Part shown: positions 44,471 through 52,816 of the stretch, piece after piece
How positions within the stretch are numbered: position 1 is the first letter of the stretch
Layout of the letters: each line of letters opens with the position of its first letter
From: Chitinophagaceae bacterium
Lineage (GTDB): Bacteria > Bacteroidota > Bacteroidia > Chitinophagales > Chitinophagaceae
Direction of reading: 5' to 3'
DNA: 64,000 nt
NCBI GenBank assembly: GCA_947371755.1
Contig: CANBQT010000001.1
Span: forward strand, 62,001 to 126,000
Position numbers and translations under genes: made by a program
Notes under the pieces: generated by a model
Databases searched by the model: none
What the model saw: the letters and a program-made list of their open reading frames with translations, nothing else
What the model was told of the DNA's origin: nothing

Positions 44471-45784
44471 TCAAGCAATCTTGATTACTTTAGCTGGATA
44501 TCTTTCCACAAAATTTCGTATCATCGATTTGATGACTTCATTCTCTGGATACTCGGTTAAAAAAGATTTTATTTCGTTTAATTCAGTAATTTCAAATTGT
44601 TTATCAATAGAGCCCATCCCGTAAAACCGTCCTTCTTCTATTAACACGCAATTATTTTTTTCACGAATCAAATAAGTTTCCTTCTTAGATTGGATCCAAT
44701 GAATAGCTGACATAACGGATAGATTATATTCATCCGTATCAGGATACTCCTCTAAAGTAGATTGATCAAGAAAACAGAGAACTGGATGCAGCTGAAAATC
44801 CCTTACCAATTTCCATAACATTCTGTGCGCATCAGCAAGCATTGAAAAACTTGCAATTGGTTGAGTATGTTTTACCTTTTTATCAATGGCCAAACGAAAA
44901 TATCCACGACTGTCTTCGAAATGATAGATTCCCCAAAGTTGCTCATATCTCTTTTGGCTCTTATTATGAATAGGCCATAATCTTTTGATCTCCACACTTT
45001 CTAATAGAGACGCAGCAAATTCAGTTGGACACACCTGAAAACTTATAGAATAAATACTTCTCAGAAAATCTTGTCTTTTTTTGCTGATATCTAACCCTGT
45101 AAAATGACTCACTACTCTTTTTTGTAAACACTTTGCTTTACCAACATAGATCACTTTTCCCTTCACATCTTTAAAATAATAAACACCTGGTTCTTTAGGC
45201 AAATCTTTAACCTGTTGCTCAGGTAGGTTTGGAGGCAATATTTGCATCCGGTTTTCTTTTTTTAGCATGTCTTTGATTACATGCAGGCCATCTTTTTCTT
45301 GTATCAATTGCATAACCTGAGCGGTAGCTAATGCATCACCTCCGGCTCTATGCCTATCTTCGATTCTTATACCAAGTTCTCTAGTTAAGTGTCCTAGTCC
45401 ATACTTCCGAAATCCTGGAAAAACTTTTCTACTCATTCGAATAGTACAAAGTTTAGGAGTTTGTAAATGGAATCCTGCTTGTTGTAAATGATATTTTACA
45501 AATGAAAAATCAAAATTAACATTATGCGCCACAAAAATCCGTCCCTGTAAAAGTTCATTGATCTTTTCAGCAACCAGCTCAAATGAAGGTGCCTTCGCAA
45601 CCATGGCATCAGAAATCCCGGTCATGTTTGCAATAAATGGCGGAATTGGTTGGTGGGGGTTTACAAGTGTTGCGTATTTCCCTTCTATTTCCTTTCCATC
45701 CATTAATACAATGGCTATCTCAGTAATCCCATGTTGTTCGGGGAACCCACCTGTTGTTTCTATATCTACTACCGCAAAACGCAT
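44471..45784 (-). CDS. DnaQ-like 3'-5' exonuclease fused to a GIY-YIG (UvrC-N/Cho-like) nuclease
   Basis: 437 residues. N-terminal DEDDh exonuclease: Exo I VDIETTGGF (Asp 7, Glu 9), Exo II HNVNFDFSFV, Exo III HRAGGDALAT. Then a GIY-YIG domain at about 195-275: GVYYFKDVKGKVIYVGKAK and LQKRVVSHF, the Cho/UvrC N-terminal type. The last 150 residues are a variable region also seen in Cho-like proteins. Such fusions are known in Actinobacteria and Bacteroidota and probably act in repair, but the pathway is not proven. It is divergent from the small lipoprotein gene. Confidence 0.9.
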   Translation of the reverse strand: MRFAVVDIETTGGFPEQHGITEIAIVLMDGKEIEGKYATLVNPHQPIPPFIANMTGISDAMVAKAPSFELVAEKINELLQGRIFVAHNVNFDFSFVKYHLQQAGFHLQTPKLCTIRMSRKVFPGFRKYGLGHLTRELGIRIEDRHRAGGDALATAQVMQLIQEKDGLHVIKDMLKKENRMQILPPNLPEQQVKDLPKEPGVYYFKDVKGKVIYVGKAKCLQKRVVSHFTGLDISKKRQDFLRSIYSISFQVCPTEFAASLLESVEIKRLWPIHNKSQKRYEQLWGIYHFEDSRGYFRLAIDKKVKHTQPIASFSMLADAHRMLWKLVRDFQLHPVLCFLDQSTLEEYPDTDEYNLSVMSAIHWIQSKKETYLIREKNNCVLIEEGRFYGMGSIDKQFEITELNEIKSFLTEYPENEVIKSMIRNFVERYPAKVIKIA

Positions 45785-46007
45785 TCAGTCCTATCTATTA
45801 ATGATTGTTTTTCAATATCAGTTGTCCATTTCATACCCTAACAAACAAAGGCTGTTAATACCTAAAACTAAGAAAATTAGTTAAACGGCTGTAATAAAAT
45901 GAACCTTTCCGCTACAAATAATAATATTCAGAAAGATGTAACAATTTATTTATTGATGCGTTAGCTATAATTAACATCTATTAACAAGATGATTTGATCC
46001 TAACTAT
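45785..46007. other. Divergent intergenic region (about 225 bp) without a gene
   Basis: The longest non-coding gap in the window. It is very AT-rich and holds a short inverted repeat (AACTAA / TTAGTT around 45872-45885) and the -7 element of the small lipoprotein gene at its right end. The longest frames are about 20 codons. I see no RNA gene or riboswitch fold. Confidence 0.5.
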
Positions 46008-46015
46008 TAATTTTG
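46008..46015 (+). promoter_or_regulatory. -7 element (TAATTTTG) of the small lipoprotein gene
   Basis: Full TAnnTTTG match 18 bp before the ATG at 46034. A TTTG at 45993-45996 is too close for a standard -33. Confidence 0.4.
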
Positions 46016-46033
46016 AACAGTCAACCAACTAAT

Positions 46034-46267
46034 ATGAGACCCATCTTATTTATTCTTATCATCCTGTTATTAGCCGGCTGTGCAAATAACAGAAGAGAAG
46101 CAATAGAAACCATATGTAAAGGGGTAAAAAATACAGGAAAAACATGCAGTTCAGCAGTAGTCATGGCTGGAAAATGTGCCATCTCATCAGAAAATGAACA
46201 AGATGAGGATGGGAAAAAAGTAGATATCTCCACGAATGAGTTACTTGAGAATAGTATGATGTGGTAA
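46034..46267 (+). CDS. Small Cys-containing lipoprotein
   Basis: 77 residues from ATG 46034. Signal peptide RPILFILIILLLAGC with lipobox Cys at 16. The mature part has three further Cys (about 28, 38 and 48) at ten-residue spacing (TICKGVKNTGKTC, AGKC), then an acidic tail (ENEQDEDGKK). I do not recognise the family. The even Cys spacing suggests structural or metal-binding use. Short but supported by an intact signal peptide, own -7 element and a following terminator. Confidence 0.65.
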   Translation: MRPILFILIILLLAGCANNRREAIETICKGVKNTGKTCSSAVVMAGKCAISSENEQDEDGKKVDISTNELLENSMMW

Positions 46268-46293
46268 TTTTAAATACATTTTAATGAAATACA

Positions 46294-46327
46294 GGAAAGT
46301 CTGCCATTGAGCAGACTTTCCCTTTTT
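46294..46327 (+). terminator. Intrinsic terminator after the small lipoprotein gene
   Basis: Perfect 11-bp arms GGAAAGTCTGC / GCAGACTTTCC with a 6-nt loop followed by CTTTTT. Confidence 0.88.
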
Positions 46328-46345
46328 AGCCACCCCCCTTTTCCT

Positions 46346-46353
46346 TACCTTTG
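46346..46353 (+). promoter_or_regulatory. -7 element (TACCTTTG) of valS
   Basis: Full TAnnTTTG match 26 bp before the valS ATG; a TTTTT run 18 bp upstream is the closest thing to a -33. Confidence 0.5.
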
Positions 46354-46379
46354 CAAACTATTAAAATGAAGCTGCAAGC

Positions 46380-49010
46380 ATGGAACTGAGTAAGAATTAT
46401 ATACCAACAGAAGTTGAAACAAAATGGTATGCCCATTGGTTAGATAAAGGATATTTCAGCAGTAAGCCTGACGAACGCGATCCTTACACCGTGGTAATCC
46501 CTCCTCCTAATGTTACGGGAGTATTGCACATGGGTCATTGCCTGAATAATTCAATTCAAGATATATTGGTTCGTAGAGCCAGAATGACTGGCAAAAATGC
46601 CTGTTGGGTTCCGGGTACCGACCATGCATCCATAGCTACAGAAGCAAAAGTAGTAGCCATGCTTCGTGAAAGGGGAATTGCCAAATCTTCTCTTTCAAGA
46701 GATGAGTTTTTGGGTTATGCCTGGGAGTGGAAAGAAAAATATGGAGGCATTATATTACAACAATTGCGCAAACTGGGATGCAGTTTGGATTGGGATCGTA
46801 CCTCTTTTACCATGGATCAGGATTATTACCAATCTGTGATCAAAGTTTTTAATGACCTCTATGCTAAGGGACATATTTACAGGGGCAAAAGAATGATTAA
46901 TTGGGATGTACGTGCAAAGACCGCTTTGAGTGACGAAGAAGTTATTTACAAAGAGGTGCAGAGCAAATTATATTATATACGCTACAGAATTGATACTGGT
47001 TCAGAATCGCATCACGAATTTATTACAATCGCTACAGTTCGACCAGAAACCATTATGGGTGATACTGCCATTTGTGTAAACCCTAATGATGAACGTTTCA
47101 AACATTTACATGGAAAGTTTGCTTATGTTCCTTTAATCAATCGAAGAATTCCAATTATCCCTGACGAATATGTGGAAGTTGATTTTGGTACTGGCGCTTT
47201 AAAAGTAACACCAGCACATGATATTAATGATTATCAATTAGGACAAAAATACCAACTAGACATTATCGATACGATGAACGATGATGGAACGATGAGCGAA
47301 GCAGCACAAATCTTCATCGGTGAAGACAGGTTTGAAGTTCGCAAAAAAATTATCCCTGAATTAGAATCTGCAGGCAATTTGGTTAAGATTGAAGATTACA
47401 CCAACCAAGTAGGCTTTAGCGAAAGAACTGATGTGGTGGTGGAATCAAGATTAAGTTTACAATGGTGGGTAAGTATGAAAGCTATTTCAGAACCTGCATT
47501 GAAAGCTGTGATGGATGATGAAATTAATTTTCATCCAGCGAAATTTAAAAACCTCTATCGCCACTGGATGGAGAATATTAAGGATTGGTGTATTAGTCGC
47601 CAGCTTTGGTGGGGACACAGGATTCCAGCATATTATTTAGAAGATGGCAGTTTCGTAGTAGCACATTCTTTAGAAGAAGCATTTGAAAAATTCAAAAGTA
47701 AAAATTCAAAAGTAAAAATTGAAGATATTAAGCAGGATGAAGACTGCTTAGATACCTGGTTCTCGAGCTGGCTATGGCCATTTGAAGTATTCAAGGGTTT
47801 ATCAAATCCAGGAAATGCAGAAGTTAAATATTATTACCCTACTAATACACTTGTAACAGCCCCTGAGATCATTTTCTTCTGGGTGGCCCGTATGATCATG
47901 GCCGGTTATGAATACCAAGGAGAAAAACCATTTAGCGATGTTTATTTTACAGGAATCGTAAGAGATAAGCAAGGCAGAAAAATGAGTAAGAGTTTAGGTA
48001 ATTCACCTGATCTTCTTGGATTGATTGATCAATATGGTGCTGATGCGGTAAGATTTGGAATCATGATCGCCTCACCAGCGGGTAATGATCTTTTATTTGA
48101 TGAATCATCTTTAGAACAAGGAAGGAATTTCAATAATAAAATGTGGAATGCATTAAAATTATTGAAAATGTGGGAAGTCCGTCAAGCTGATCTGGGCGCT
48201 GATCTGAAAAATGATTTTGCAATTAATTGGTTTGAAAACAGACTCAATACCGTTAAAGCTGAGGTTGAAATCCTGATGCAGCAATTCAGATTGAGTGAAG
48301 CTTTAAAAATCATCTATTCGTTGGTATGGGATGATTTTTGTAGCTGGTATTTAGAATGGATCAAGCCAGGATTTGAACAACCCATTGATAAAGAAGTTTA
48401 CCAAAGAACAGTTTCTTATTTTGAAGAATTGATGCAGATATTACACCCATTTGTTCCTTTTATAACAGAAGAAATTTATCACTTATTAAATGAGCAAAGC
48501 GACGACCTCTGTGTAAAACAAAATCAATCAATCAAAGCTGTAAATGAAGACATCACAAATGCTGGAGAATTACTTAAGAATGTAATTTCTGCCTTGAGGG
48601 ATGCAAGAAATAAAAATCAGTTAAAGCCAAAAGAAACCATCAAACTGCATATTCAAACCGAAAATATCAGCAGTTATCAAGCGATTGAAAAAATACTAGC
48701 TAAGCAGGTAAATGCAGATCAAACAAGCTTTACCGCAGAATCAATTGCTAATAGTATTGTTGTTGCCATTGAAAAAGATAAATTCTTTATCGAGACAGAA
48801 AAGGTACTAGATGCCACCACTTTAAAGGCTGAGTTATTGAAGGATTTAGAATATCAAACAAAATTCCTGCAAAGTGTTACTATTAAATTATCGAATGAAC
48901 GTTTTGTACAAAATGCAAAACCAGAAGTGGTGGAATTAGAGAGAAAAAAACAATCTGACGCAGCTGCGCGGATTAAGACAATTGAGGAAAGCTTGGCAAA
49001 TCTGAATTAA
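46380..49010 (+). CDS. valS: Valyl-tRNA synthetase
   Basis: 876 residues. Class I motifs: HMGH in PNVTGVLHMGHCLNN near residue 50 and KMSKS in GRKMSKSLGNSPD near 540. The CP1 editing domain lies at about 190-350 (TVRPETIMGDTAICVN, FGTGALKVTPAHD, NDDGTMSE). The anticodon-binding domain and a C-terminal coiled coil (from about 810) follow. It charges tRNA-Val and hydrolyses mis-charged threonine. Just before QDEDCLDTWFSSWLW, codons 436-447 are encoded by five 7-bp repeats (FKSKNSKVKIE), a low-complexity stretch at a variable loop. Rest is normal. Confidence 0.96.
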   Translation: MELSKNYIPTEVETKWYAHWLDKGYFSSKPDERDPYTVVIPPPNVTGVLHMGHCLNNSIQDILVRRARMTGKNACWVPGTDHASIATEAKVVAMLRERGIAKSSLSRDEFLGYAWEWKEKYGGIILQQLRKLGCSLDWDRTSFTMDQDYYQSVIKVFNDLYAKGHIYRGKRMINWDVRAKTALSDEEVIYKEVQSKLYYIRYRIDTGSESHHEFITIATVRPETIMGDTAICVNPNDERFKHLHGKFAYVPLINRRIPIIPDEYVEVDFGTGALKVTPAHDINDYQLGQKYQLDIIDTMNDDGTMSEAAQIFIGEDRFEVRKKIIPELESAGNLVKIEDYTNQVGFSERTDVVVESRLSLQWWVSMKAISEPALKAVMDDEINFHPAKFKNLYRHWMENIKDWCISRQLWWGHRIPAYYLEDGSFVVAHSLEEAFEKFKSKNSKVKIEDIKQDEDCLDTWFSSWLWPFEVFKGLSNPGNAEVKYYYPTNTLVTAPEIIFFWVARMIMAGYEYQGEKPFSDVYFTGIVRDKQGRKMSKSLGNSPDLLGLIDQYGADAVRFGIMIASPAGNDLLFDESSLEQGRNFNNKMWNALKLLKMWEVRQADLGADLKNDFAINWFENRLNTVKAEVEILMQQFRLSEALKIIYSLVWDDFCSWYLEWIKPGFEQPIDKEVYQRTVSYFEELMQILHPFVPFITEEIYHLLNEQSDDLCVKQNQSIKAVNEDITNAGELLKNVISALRDARNKNQLKPKETIKLHIQTENISSYQAIEKILAKQVNADQTSFTAESIANSIVVAIEKDKFFIETEKVLDATTLKAELLKDLEYQTKFLQSVTIKLSNERFVQNAKPEVVELERKKQSDAAARIKTIEESLANLN
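47687..47721 (+). repeat. Five 7-bp tandem units inside valS
   Basis: Units AAAATTC, AAAAGTA, AAAATTC, AAAAGTA, AAAATTG in a row. The reading frame passes through and encodes a Lys/Ser-rich stretch. The unit AAAATTC is the same as in the intergenic repeat at 49010-49030. Confidence 0.75.
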
Positions 49011-49034
49011 AAATTCAAAATTCAAAATTCAAAA
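49010..49034 (+). repeat. Three perfect AAAATTC heptamers after valS
   Basis: AAAATTC occurs three times in tandem (49010-49030), then AAAA. The first base is the last base of the valS stop codon. The repeat fills most of the 33-bp gap before the PAP2 gene. Confidence 0.8.
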
Positions 49035-49043
49035 AATTTCTAG

Positions 49044-49679
49044 ATGCATTCAATCTTAAAGACAACTGTACTTTCATTTTTTTTTGTATCCTGTTTATTT
49101 TTTTGTAATCAAATACATGCTCAGAATTGGGATATTAATTTGTTGAAACAAATTAATCCAAGTAACCCAAATAGTACTACTTGGAAGGGTATCTCATCCA
49201 CAGCTGAACCTCTTTGCGTGGCAGCACCTATCAGTATGTTTGCGGTATCTTTAATTAATCAGGATCAAAATCTCAAAAAGAATTCATTTAAACTAGCAGA
49301 GTCGATCATCATAACAGCGGCAATCGCTGAAGTAATGAAAGTATCCATCAATAGAGACAGACCATTTGTAAAATACCCATTGGATGTATTTCCTAACAAG
49401 ATTGAAGAAACAGGAAAATCGATGCCATCCGGACATACCGCTTTTGCTTTTACTACTGCCACTTCCATCTATTTGGCTTACCCAAAATGGTATGTAGCAT
49501 TACCAGCCTTTACCTGGGCAACTGCTGTTGGGTATAGTAGATTATATTTAGGACAGCACTACCCTTCTGATGTAATGATGGGTGCAATAGTTGGTGGCGG
49601 CAGTGCATGCCTTACCAATTGGCTGAACAAAAAATTCATAGAAAAGAAAAAAGCAAAAATTGTGAAGGCTCCTGCTTAA
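49044..49679 (+). CDS. PAP2-family phosphatase
   Basis: 211 residues with an export signal (FFFVSCLFFCNQIHAQ). Lipid-phosphatase motifs: 1, KVSINRDRPF; 2, PSGHTAF; 3, YSRLYLGQHYPSDVMMG, with catalytic His in motifs 2 and 3. Several hydrophobic helices. Related enzymes dephosphorylate undecaprenyl diphosphate or phosphatidic acids at the outer face of the inner membrane, while some in Bacteroidota are lipid-A phosphatases; this one is not resolved. It lies 33 bp after valS and its stop overlaps that of the convergent Lrp gene (TTAA). Confidence 0.88.
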   Translation: MHSILKTTVLSFFFVSCLFFCNQIHAQNWDINLLKQINPSNPNSTTWKGISSTAEPLCVAAPISMFAVSLINQDQNLKKNSFKLAESIIITAAIAEVMKVSINRDRPFVKYPLDVFPNKIEETGKSMPSGHTAFAFTTATSIYLAYPKWYVALPAFTWATAVGYSRLYLGQHYPSDVMMGAIVGGGSACLTNWLNKKFIEKKKAKIVKAPA

Positions 49680-50176
49680 TGAACCAACATATGAGTTTGT
49701 TTGATGATGCCCATTACAAATACACTTTGAACATGTCCTATATTTTCTGCCTGACTTAATTTGTTTACATGAAAATCATAGTAAGCATCCATACTTTCCT
49801 CCACTACTTTCAACATAAAGTCAAATTCACCTGATATATTATAGCATTCAATTACTTCATTCATTTCCTGAATGCTCTTGATAAATTTGGCGCCGGCATT
49901 TTTATTGTGTTGTTTTAAAGAAACATAACAAATCACCATCAACCCCTTTTTTACTTTGGTATGATCCACTAATGTGGCATACTGTTTTATCACTCCAGAC
50001 TCTTCCATCCGCTTGATTCTTTCGTGAACGGGAGTAGTACTAAGATGCACTTGAGCAGCAATCTCTTTTACGGTAGCCCGCGCATTTTGTTGTAATAATC
50101 GAAGTATCGCCAGGTCTTTCGTATCAAGATCTATCGTTGCCGTAGTAGAATCAGCTGTTTTGATTGGTTTTGCCAT
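49676..50176 (-). CDS. Lrp/AsnC-family transcriptional regulator
   Basis: 166 residues: N-terminal extension of about 18 residues, a winged helix-turn-helix at about 20-75 ([41 protein letters not shown]), then the RAM ligand-binding domain ([32 protein letters not shown]). Feast/famine regulators of this type sense amino acids and bind as octamers. It is divergent from ahcY across 119 bp that holds a perfect 21-bp palindrome 24 bp before its ATG, so self-regulation and control of ahcY are plausible. Confidence 0.9.
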   Translation of the reverse strand: MAKPIKTADSTTATIDLDTKDLAILRLLQQNARATVKEIAAQVHLSTTPVHERIKRMEESGVIKQYATLVDHTKVKKGLMVICYVSLKQHNKNAGAKFIKSIQEMNEVIECYNISGEFDFMLKVVEESMDAYYDFHVNKLSQAENIGHVQSVFVMGIIKQTHMLVH

Positions 50177-50200
50177 TGAAATATGCTTATATATTCTACA

Positions 50201-50221
50201 AATTACAATTAAATTGTAATT
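50201..50221. promoter_or_regulatory. Perfect 21-bp palindrome, candidate Lrp-family operator
   Basis: Arms AATTACAATT and AATTGTAATT around a single central A, in the intergenic region between the Lrp gene and ahcY. Its size and AT-rich dyad fit Lrp/AsnC binding sites. It lies upstream of the ahcY -7 element and just upstream of the Lrp start codon. Confidence 0.55.
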
Positions 50222-50267
50222 ATATCCTAAAAAATAAGAAGATAACTAGTATTCTATTCTATCAAAC

Positions 50268-50275
50268 TACATTTG
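50268..50275 (+). promoter_or_regulatory. -7 element (TACATTTG) of ahcY
   Basis: Full TAnnTTTG match 20 bp before the ahcY ATG at 50296; -33 not clear. Confidence 0.5.
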
Positions 50276-50295
50276 CGCTTCATAAAAAAGAAACT

Positions 50296-51621
50296 ATGTC
50301 AACTCTAACTTCATCTATCGATTTCAGCTTACCATATAAAGTAGCTGATATTACTTTGGCCGATTGGGGCCGCAAAGAAATACGTTTGGCCGAAGCTGAA
50401 ATGCCAGGTCTTATGTCTCTACGTGCTGAGTATGGTGCCAATCAACCTTTGAAGGGCGCTCGTATTGCAGGTTGTTTACACATGACCATCCAAACTGCAG
50501 TTTTAATTGAAACCCTGGTTGCTTTGGGTGCTGAAGTAAAATGGAGCTCTTGCAATATCTTCTCTACACAAGACCAGGCTGCTGCTGCCATTGCTGCTGC
50601 AGGAATTGGTGTATTCGCATGGAAAGGACAATCTCAAGAAGAAGCTGATTGGTGTATTGAGCAAACCTTATTCTTTGGTGGTGCTGATCGCCCTTTGAAT
50701 ATGATCTTAGATGATGGTGGAGATTTAACTAATATGGTTTTTGATAAATATCCAGAGTTTGTACAACATATTAAAGGTTTATCAGAAGAAACAACTACAG
50801 GTGTTCACCGCTTGTACGAGCGTATGGCAAAAGGCACTCTACCTATTCCTGCAATTAACGTAAACGATTCTGTTACTAAATCTAAATTCGATAACAAGTA
50901 TGGTTGTCAGGAATCTTTAGTTGATGCGATTCGCAGAGCTACTGATGTAATGATGGCTGGCAAGGTTGCTGTTGTTGGTGGTTATGGTGATGTGGGTAAA
51001 GGTTCAGCACTTTCTTTAAAAGGTGCTGGTTGCCGCGTGATTGTAACTGAAATCGATCCGATTTGTGCTTTACAAGCAGCAATGGAGGGATTTGAAGTTA
51101 AACCAATGGCAGAAGCTGTTAAAGAAGCTGACATTGTAGTAACAGCATCAGGTTGTCGCGATTTGATTACAGAAAAACATTTCCGTTCAATGAAAGACAA
51201 GGCAATCGTTTGTAATATCGGTCACTTTGATATCGAGATTGACGTAGCATGGTTGAATACAAATTATGGTCATACCAAAGACACTATCAAACCACAGGTT
51301 GATTTGTATACTATTGAAGGAAAAGACATCATTTTATTAGCTGAAGGTCGTTTGGTGAATTTGGGTTGCGCTACAGGTCATCCTTCATTTGTTATGAGTA
51401 ACTCTTTCTCTAACCAAACTTTGGCTCAGATTGAATTATGGAATAACTACAAAAACTATGAGAACAAAGTGTATGTATTACCAAAACATTTAGATGAAAA
51501 GGTAGCACGATTACACCTTGCAAAAGTTGGAGCAGTATTGGATGAATTAACAGATGCTCAGGCTGCTTATTTAGGTATTCCTAAAGTTGGACCATTTAAG
51601 GCAGACGCATACAGATACTAA
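50296..51621 (+). CDS. ahcY: S-adenosylhomocysteine hydrolase
   Basis: 441 residues from ATG 50296; a longer frame opening at 50164 overlaps the regulator gene and adds non-conserved residues. NAD-binding loop [11 protein letters not shown], substrate region [24 protein letters not shown], and the C-terminal KADAYRY that closes the active site of the neighbouring subunit. It splits S-adenosylhomocysteine to adenosine and homocysteine, removing the inhibitor of methylation made from SAM (metK is at 25044-26294). Its terminator and flanking inverted 7-bp repeats follow. Confidence 0.96.
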   Translation: MSTLTSSIDFSLPYKVADITLADWGRKEIRLAEAEMPGLMSLRAEYGANQPLKGARIAGCLHMTIQTAVLIETLVALGAEVKWSSCNIFSTQDQAAAAIAAAGIGVFAWKGQSQEEADWCIEQTLFFGGADRPLNMILDDGGDLTNMVFDKYPEFVQHIKGLSEETTTGVHRLYERMAKGTLPIPAINVNDSVTKSKFDNKYGCQESLVDAIRRATDVMMAGKVAVVGGYGDVGKGSALSLKGAGCRVIVTEIDPICALQAAMEGFEVKPMAEAVKEADIVVTASGCRDLITEKHFRSMKDKAIVCNIGHFDIEIDVAWLNTNYGHTKDTIKPQVDLYTIEGKDIILLAEGRLVNLGCATGHPSFVMSNSFSNQTLAQIELWNNYKNYENKVYVLPKHLDEKVARLHLAKVGAVLDELTDAQAAYLGIPKVGPFKADAYRY

Positions 51622-51624
51622 TTA

Positions 51625-51664
51625 AGTGAAGAGATAAGAGTGAAGAATGAAGAATGAAGAATCG
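51625..51664 (+). repeat. 7-bp repeats, left arm beside the ahcY terminator
   Basis: Units AGTGAAG, AGATAAG, AGTGAAG, AATGAAG, AATGAAG and a partial AATCG in tandem, starting four bases after the ahcY stop codon. The first three units are the reverse complement of the end of the right arm at 51738-51779. Confidence 0.75.
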
Positions 51665-51676
51665 TTCTTTACAAAT

Positions 51677-51705
51677 AAAACCCAAGGCTAAAACCTTGGG
51701 TTTTT
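51677..51705 (+). terminator. Intrinsic terminator of ahcY
   Basis: Arms AAAACCCAAGG / CCTTGGGTTTT with a CTAAAA loop and a T-run, placed between the two inverted heptamer-repeat arms. Confidence 0.9.
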
Positions 51706-51737
51706 CTATTTTAGCTAATGAGCAAATAATTATGACT

Positions 51738-51779
51738 CTTATCTTTTCACTCTTATCTTTTCACTCCTATCTCTTCACT
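51738..51779 (-). repeat. 7-bp repeats, right arm (inverted copy)
   Basis: Six units: CTTATCT, TTTCACT, CTTATCT, TTTCACT, CCTATCT, CTTCACT. On the minus strand they read AGTGAAG, AGATAGG, AGTGAAA, AGATAAG and so on, complementary to the left arm at 51625-51664. Confidence 0.75.
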
Positions 51780-51852
51780 TTATTAACATCCTATGAATAA
51801 AAACAGCAGGGTTTAGAACTTATGCGGCATTACTTTTGGCAAAATCAGTTGA

Positions 51853-52683
51853 ATGAAAAATAATCTCATTACAGGCCTATTGGCAGTTTTTGTTTTGTTA
51901 GGAGCCTGTAAAAACAATGGCTCAGAAAATAAAGCAGCCAAGGATTCCACCAATTTGGCAAACGCTAAGCCCCTACCAGGCTCAGTAATTAAATTAGATA
52001 GCTCCAAGAGATATATTTATTTAACCTGGGACGATTCTCCTCAACCTCCGGGAACTGTTAATTGCAAAACTGTTTTTCGTGAGCAAGGTATTAAAGCCAC
52101 ATTCTTTGGAGTAGGCTTTAACCAAGTTGGACCATGGAAAAAAAGGATCATTGATAGTATAAGAAGTGATTATCCTCAATTCTTATTGGCAAATCATAGT
52201 TTTAGTCACGGCTTTAACGATAAGTATAGTAAATTCTACTCTCCTGCCATGACAGATAGTGCTTATAATGACTTTTTGAGAAACGAAAAAGAATTGAAAG
52301 TTCCTGTTAAGATCATTCGCCTTCCAGGAAATAATACCTGGGCATCTAACGGTATTATCTCTGGACAAAAAGCAGAAAACCCACTCATTGTTAAATTAGA
52401 CAAGATGGGTTTTAAAATCGTCGGATGGGATATAGAATGGGGACAATTGGGCAAGCAAAAGGCACCTAAAGAGTCTGCAGATGAAATGGTAAAAAAAGTA
52501 AATCAAAAATTTGAAGATGGGAGTACCAATCAACCTAATACAATTGTAATACTCTCACACGATCGACTATTTGAGAAAAAACAATTTGCTGATTCTTTAG
52601 CAAAATTTATCTCCATACTAAAACAAGACAAGCGTAATGTATTCGAAACCATCGACCATTACCCTACAGTACAGAATAAATAA
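51853..52683 (+). CDS. Polysaccharide deacetylase-type (NodB-fold) lipoprotein
   Basis: 276 residues; lipobox LLGACK with Cys 19. NodB motifs: motif 1 YLTWDDSPQ (Asp 60, 61), motif 2 NHSFSHGF (His 115 and 119, metal ligands), motif 3 RLPGNN and later WDIEW, and motif 5-like IVILSHD. A metal-dependent N- or O-deacetylase of cell-wall or capsular sugars is expected, anchored in a membrane facing the periplasm. The WDD in place of the usual TFDD is a mild variant. Single gene flanked by two terminators. Confidence 0.85.
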   Translation: MKNNLITGLLAVFVLLGACKNNGSENKAAKDSTNLANAKPLPGSVIKLDSSKRYIYLTWDDSPQPPGTVNCKTVFREQGIKATFFGVGFNQVGPWKKRIIDSIRSDYPQFLLANHSFSHGFNDKYSKFYSPAMTDSAYNDFLRNEKELKVPVKIIRLPGNNTWASNGIISGQKAENPLIVKLDKMGFKIVGWDIEWGQLGKQKAPKESADEMVKKVNQKFEDGSTNQPNTIVILSHDRLFEKKQFADSLAKFISILKQDKRNVFETIDHYPTVQNK

Positions 52684-52698
52684 TTGACTTACAGATCT

Positions 52699-52736
52699 AA
52701 AAGGGGTAAACGAACAAGCGTTTGTTTACCCCTTTT
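52699..52736 (+). terminator. Intrinsic terminator after the deacetylase gene
   Basis: Perfect 13-bp arms AAAAGGGGTAAAC / GTTTACCCCTTTT with a 12-nt loop. Confidence 0.88.
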
Positions 52737-52773
52737 GATTTTAAAGGCCGATAATTTGGCAAGTATAAAACCT

Positions 52774-52781
52774 TATCTTCG
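52774..52781 (+). promoter_or_regulatory. -7-like element (TATCTTCG) of the acyl-ACP desaturase gene
   Basis: One mismatch to TAnnTTTG, with TTTG at 52755-52758 (spacing 15, shorter than usual). It lies 35 bp before the ATG at 52817. Confidence 0.35.
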
Positions 52782-52816
52782 CCTCCCATCAGTAATTCAC
52801 AAAACATAAATAGTTA

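Noticed and set aside
50164..50295. Longer N-terminal start for ahcY
   Set aside because: It would run through the palindrome and the -7 element and overlap the regulator gene; the ATG at 50296 gives the family-typical start.
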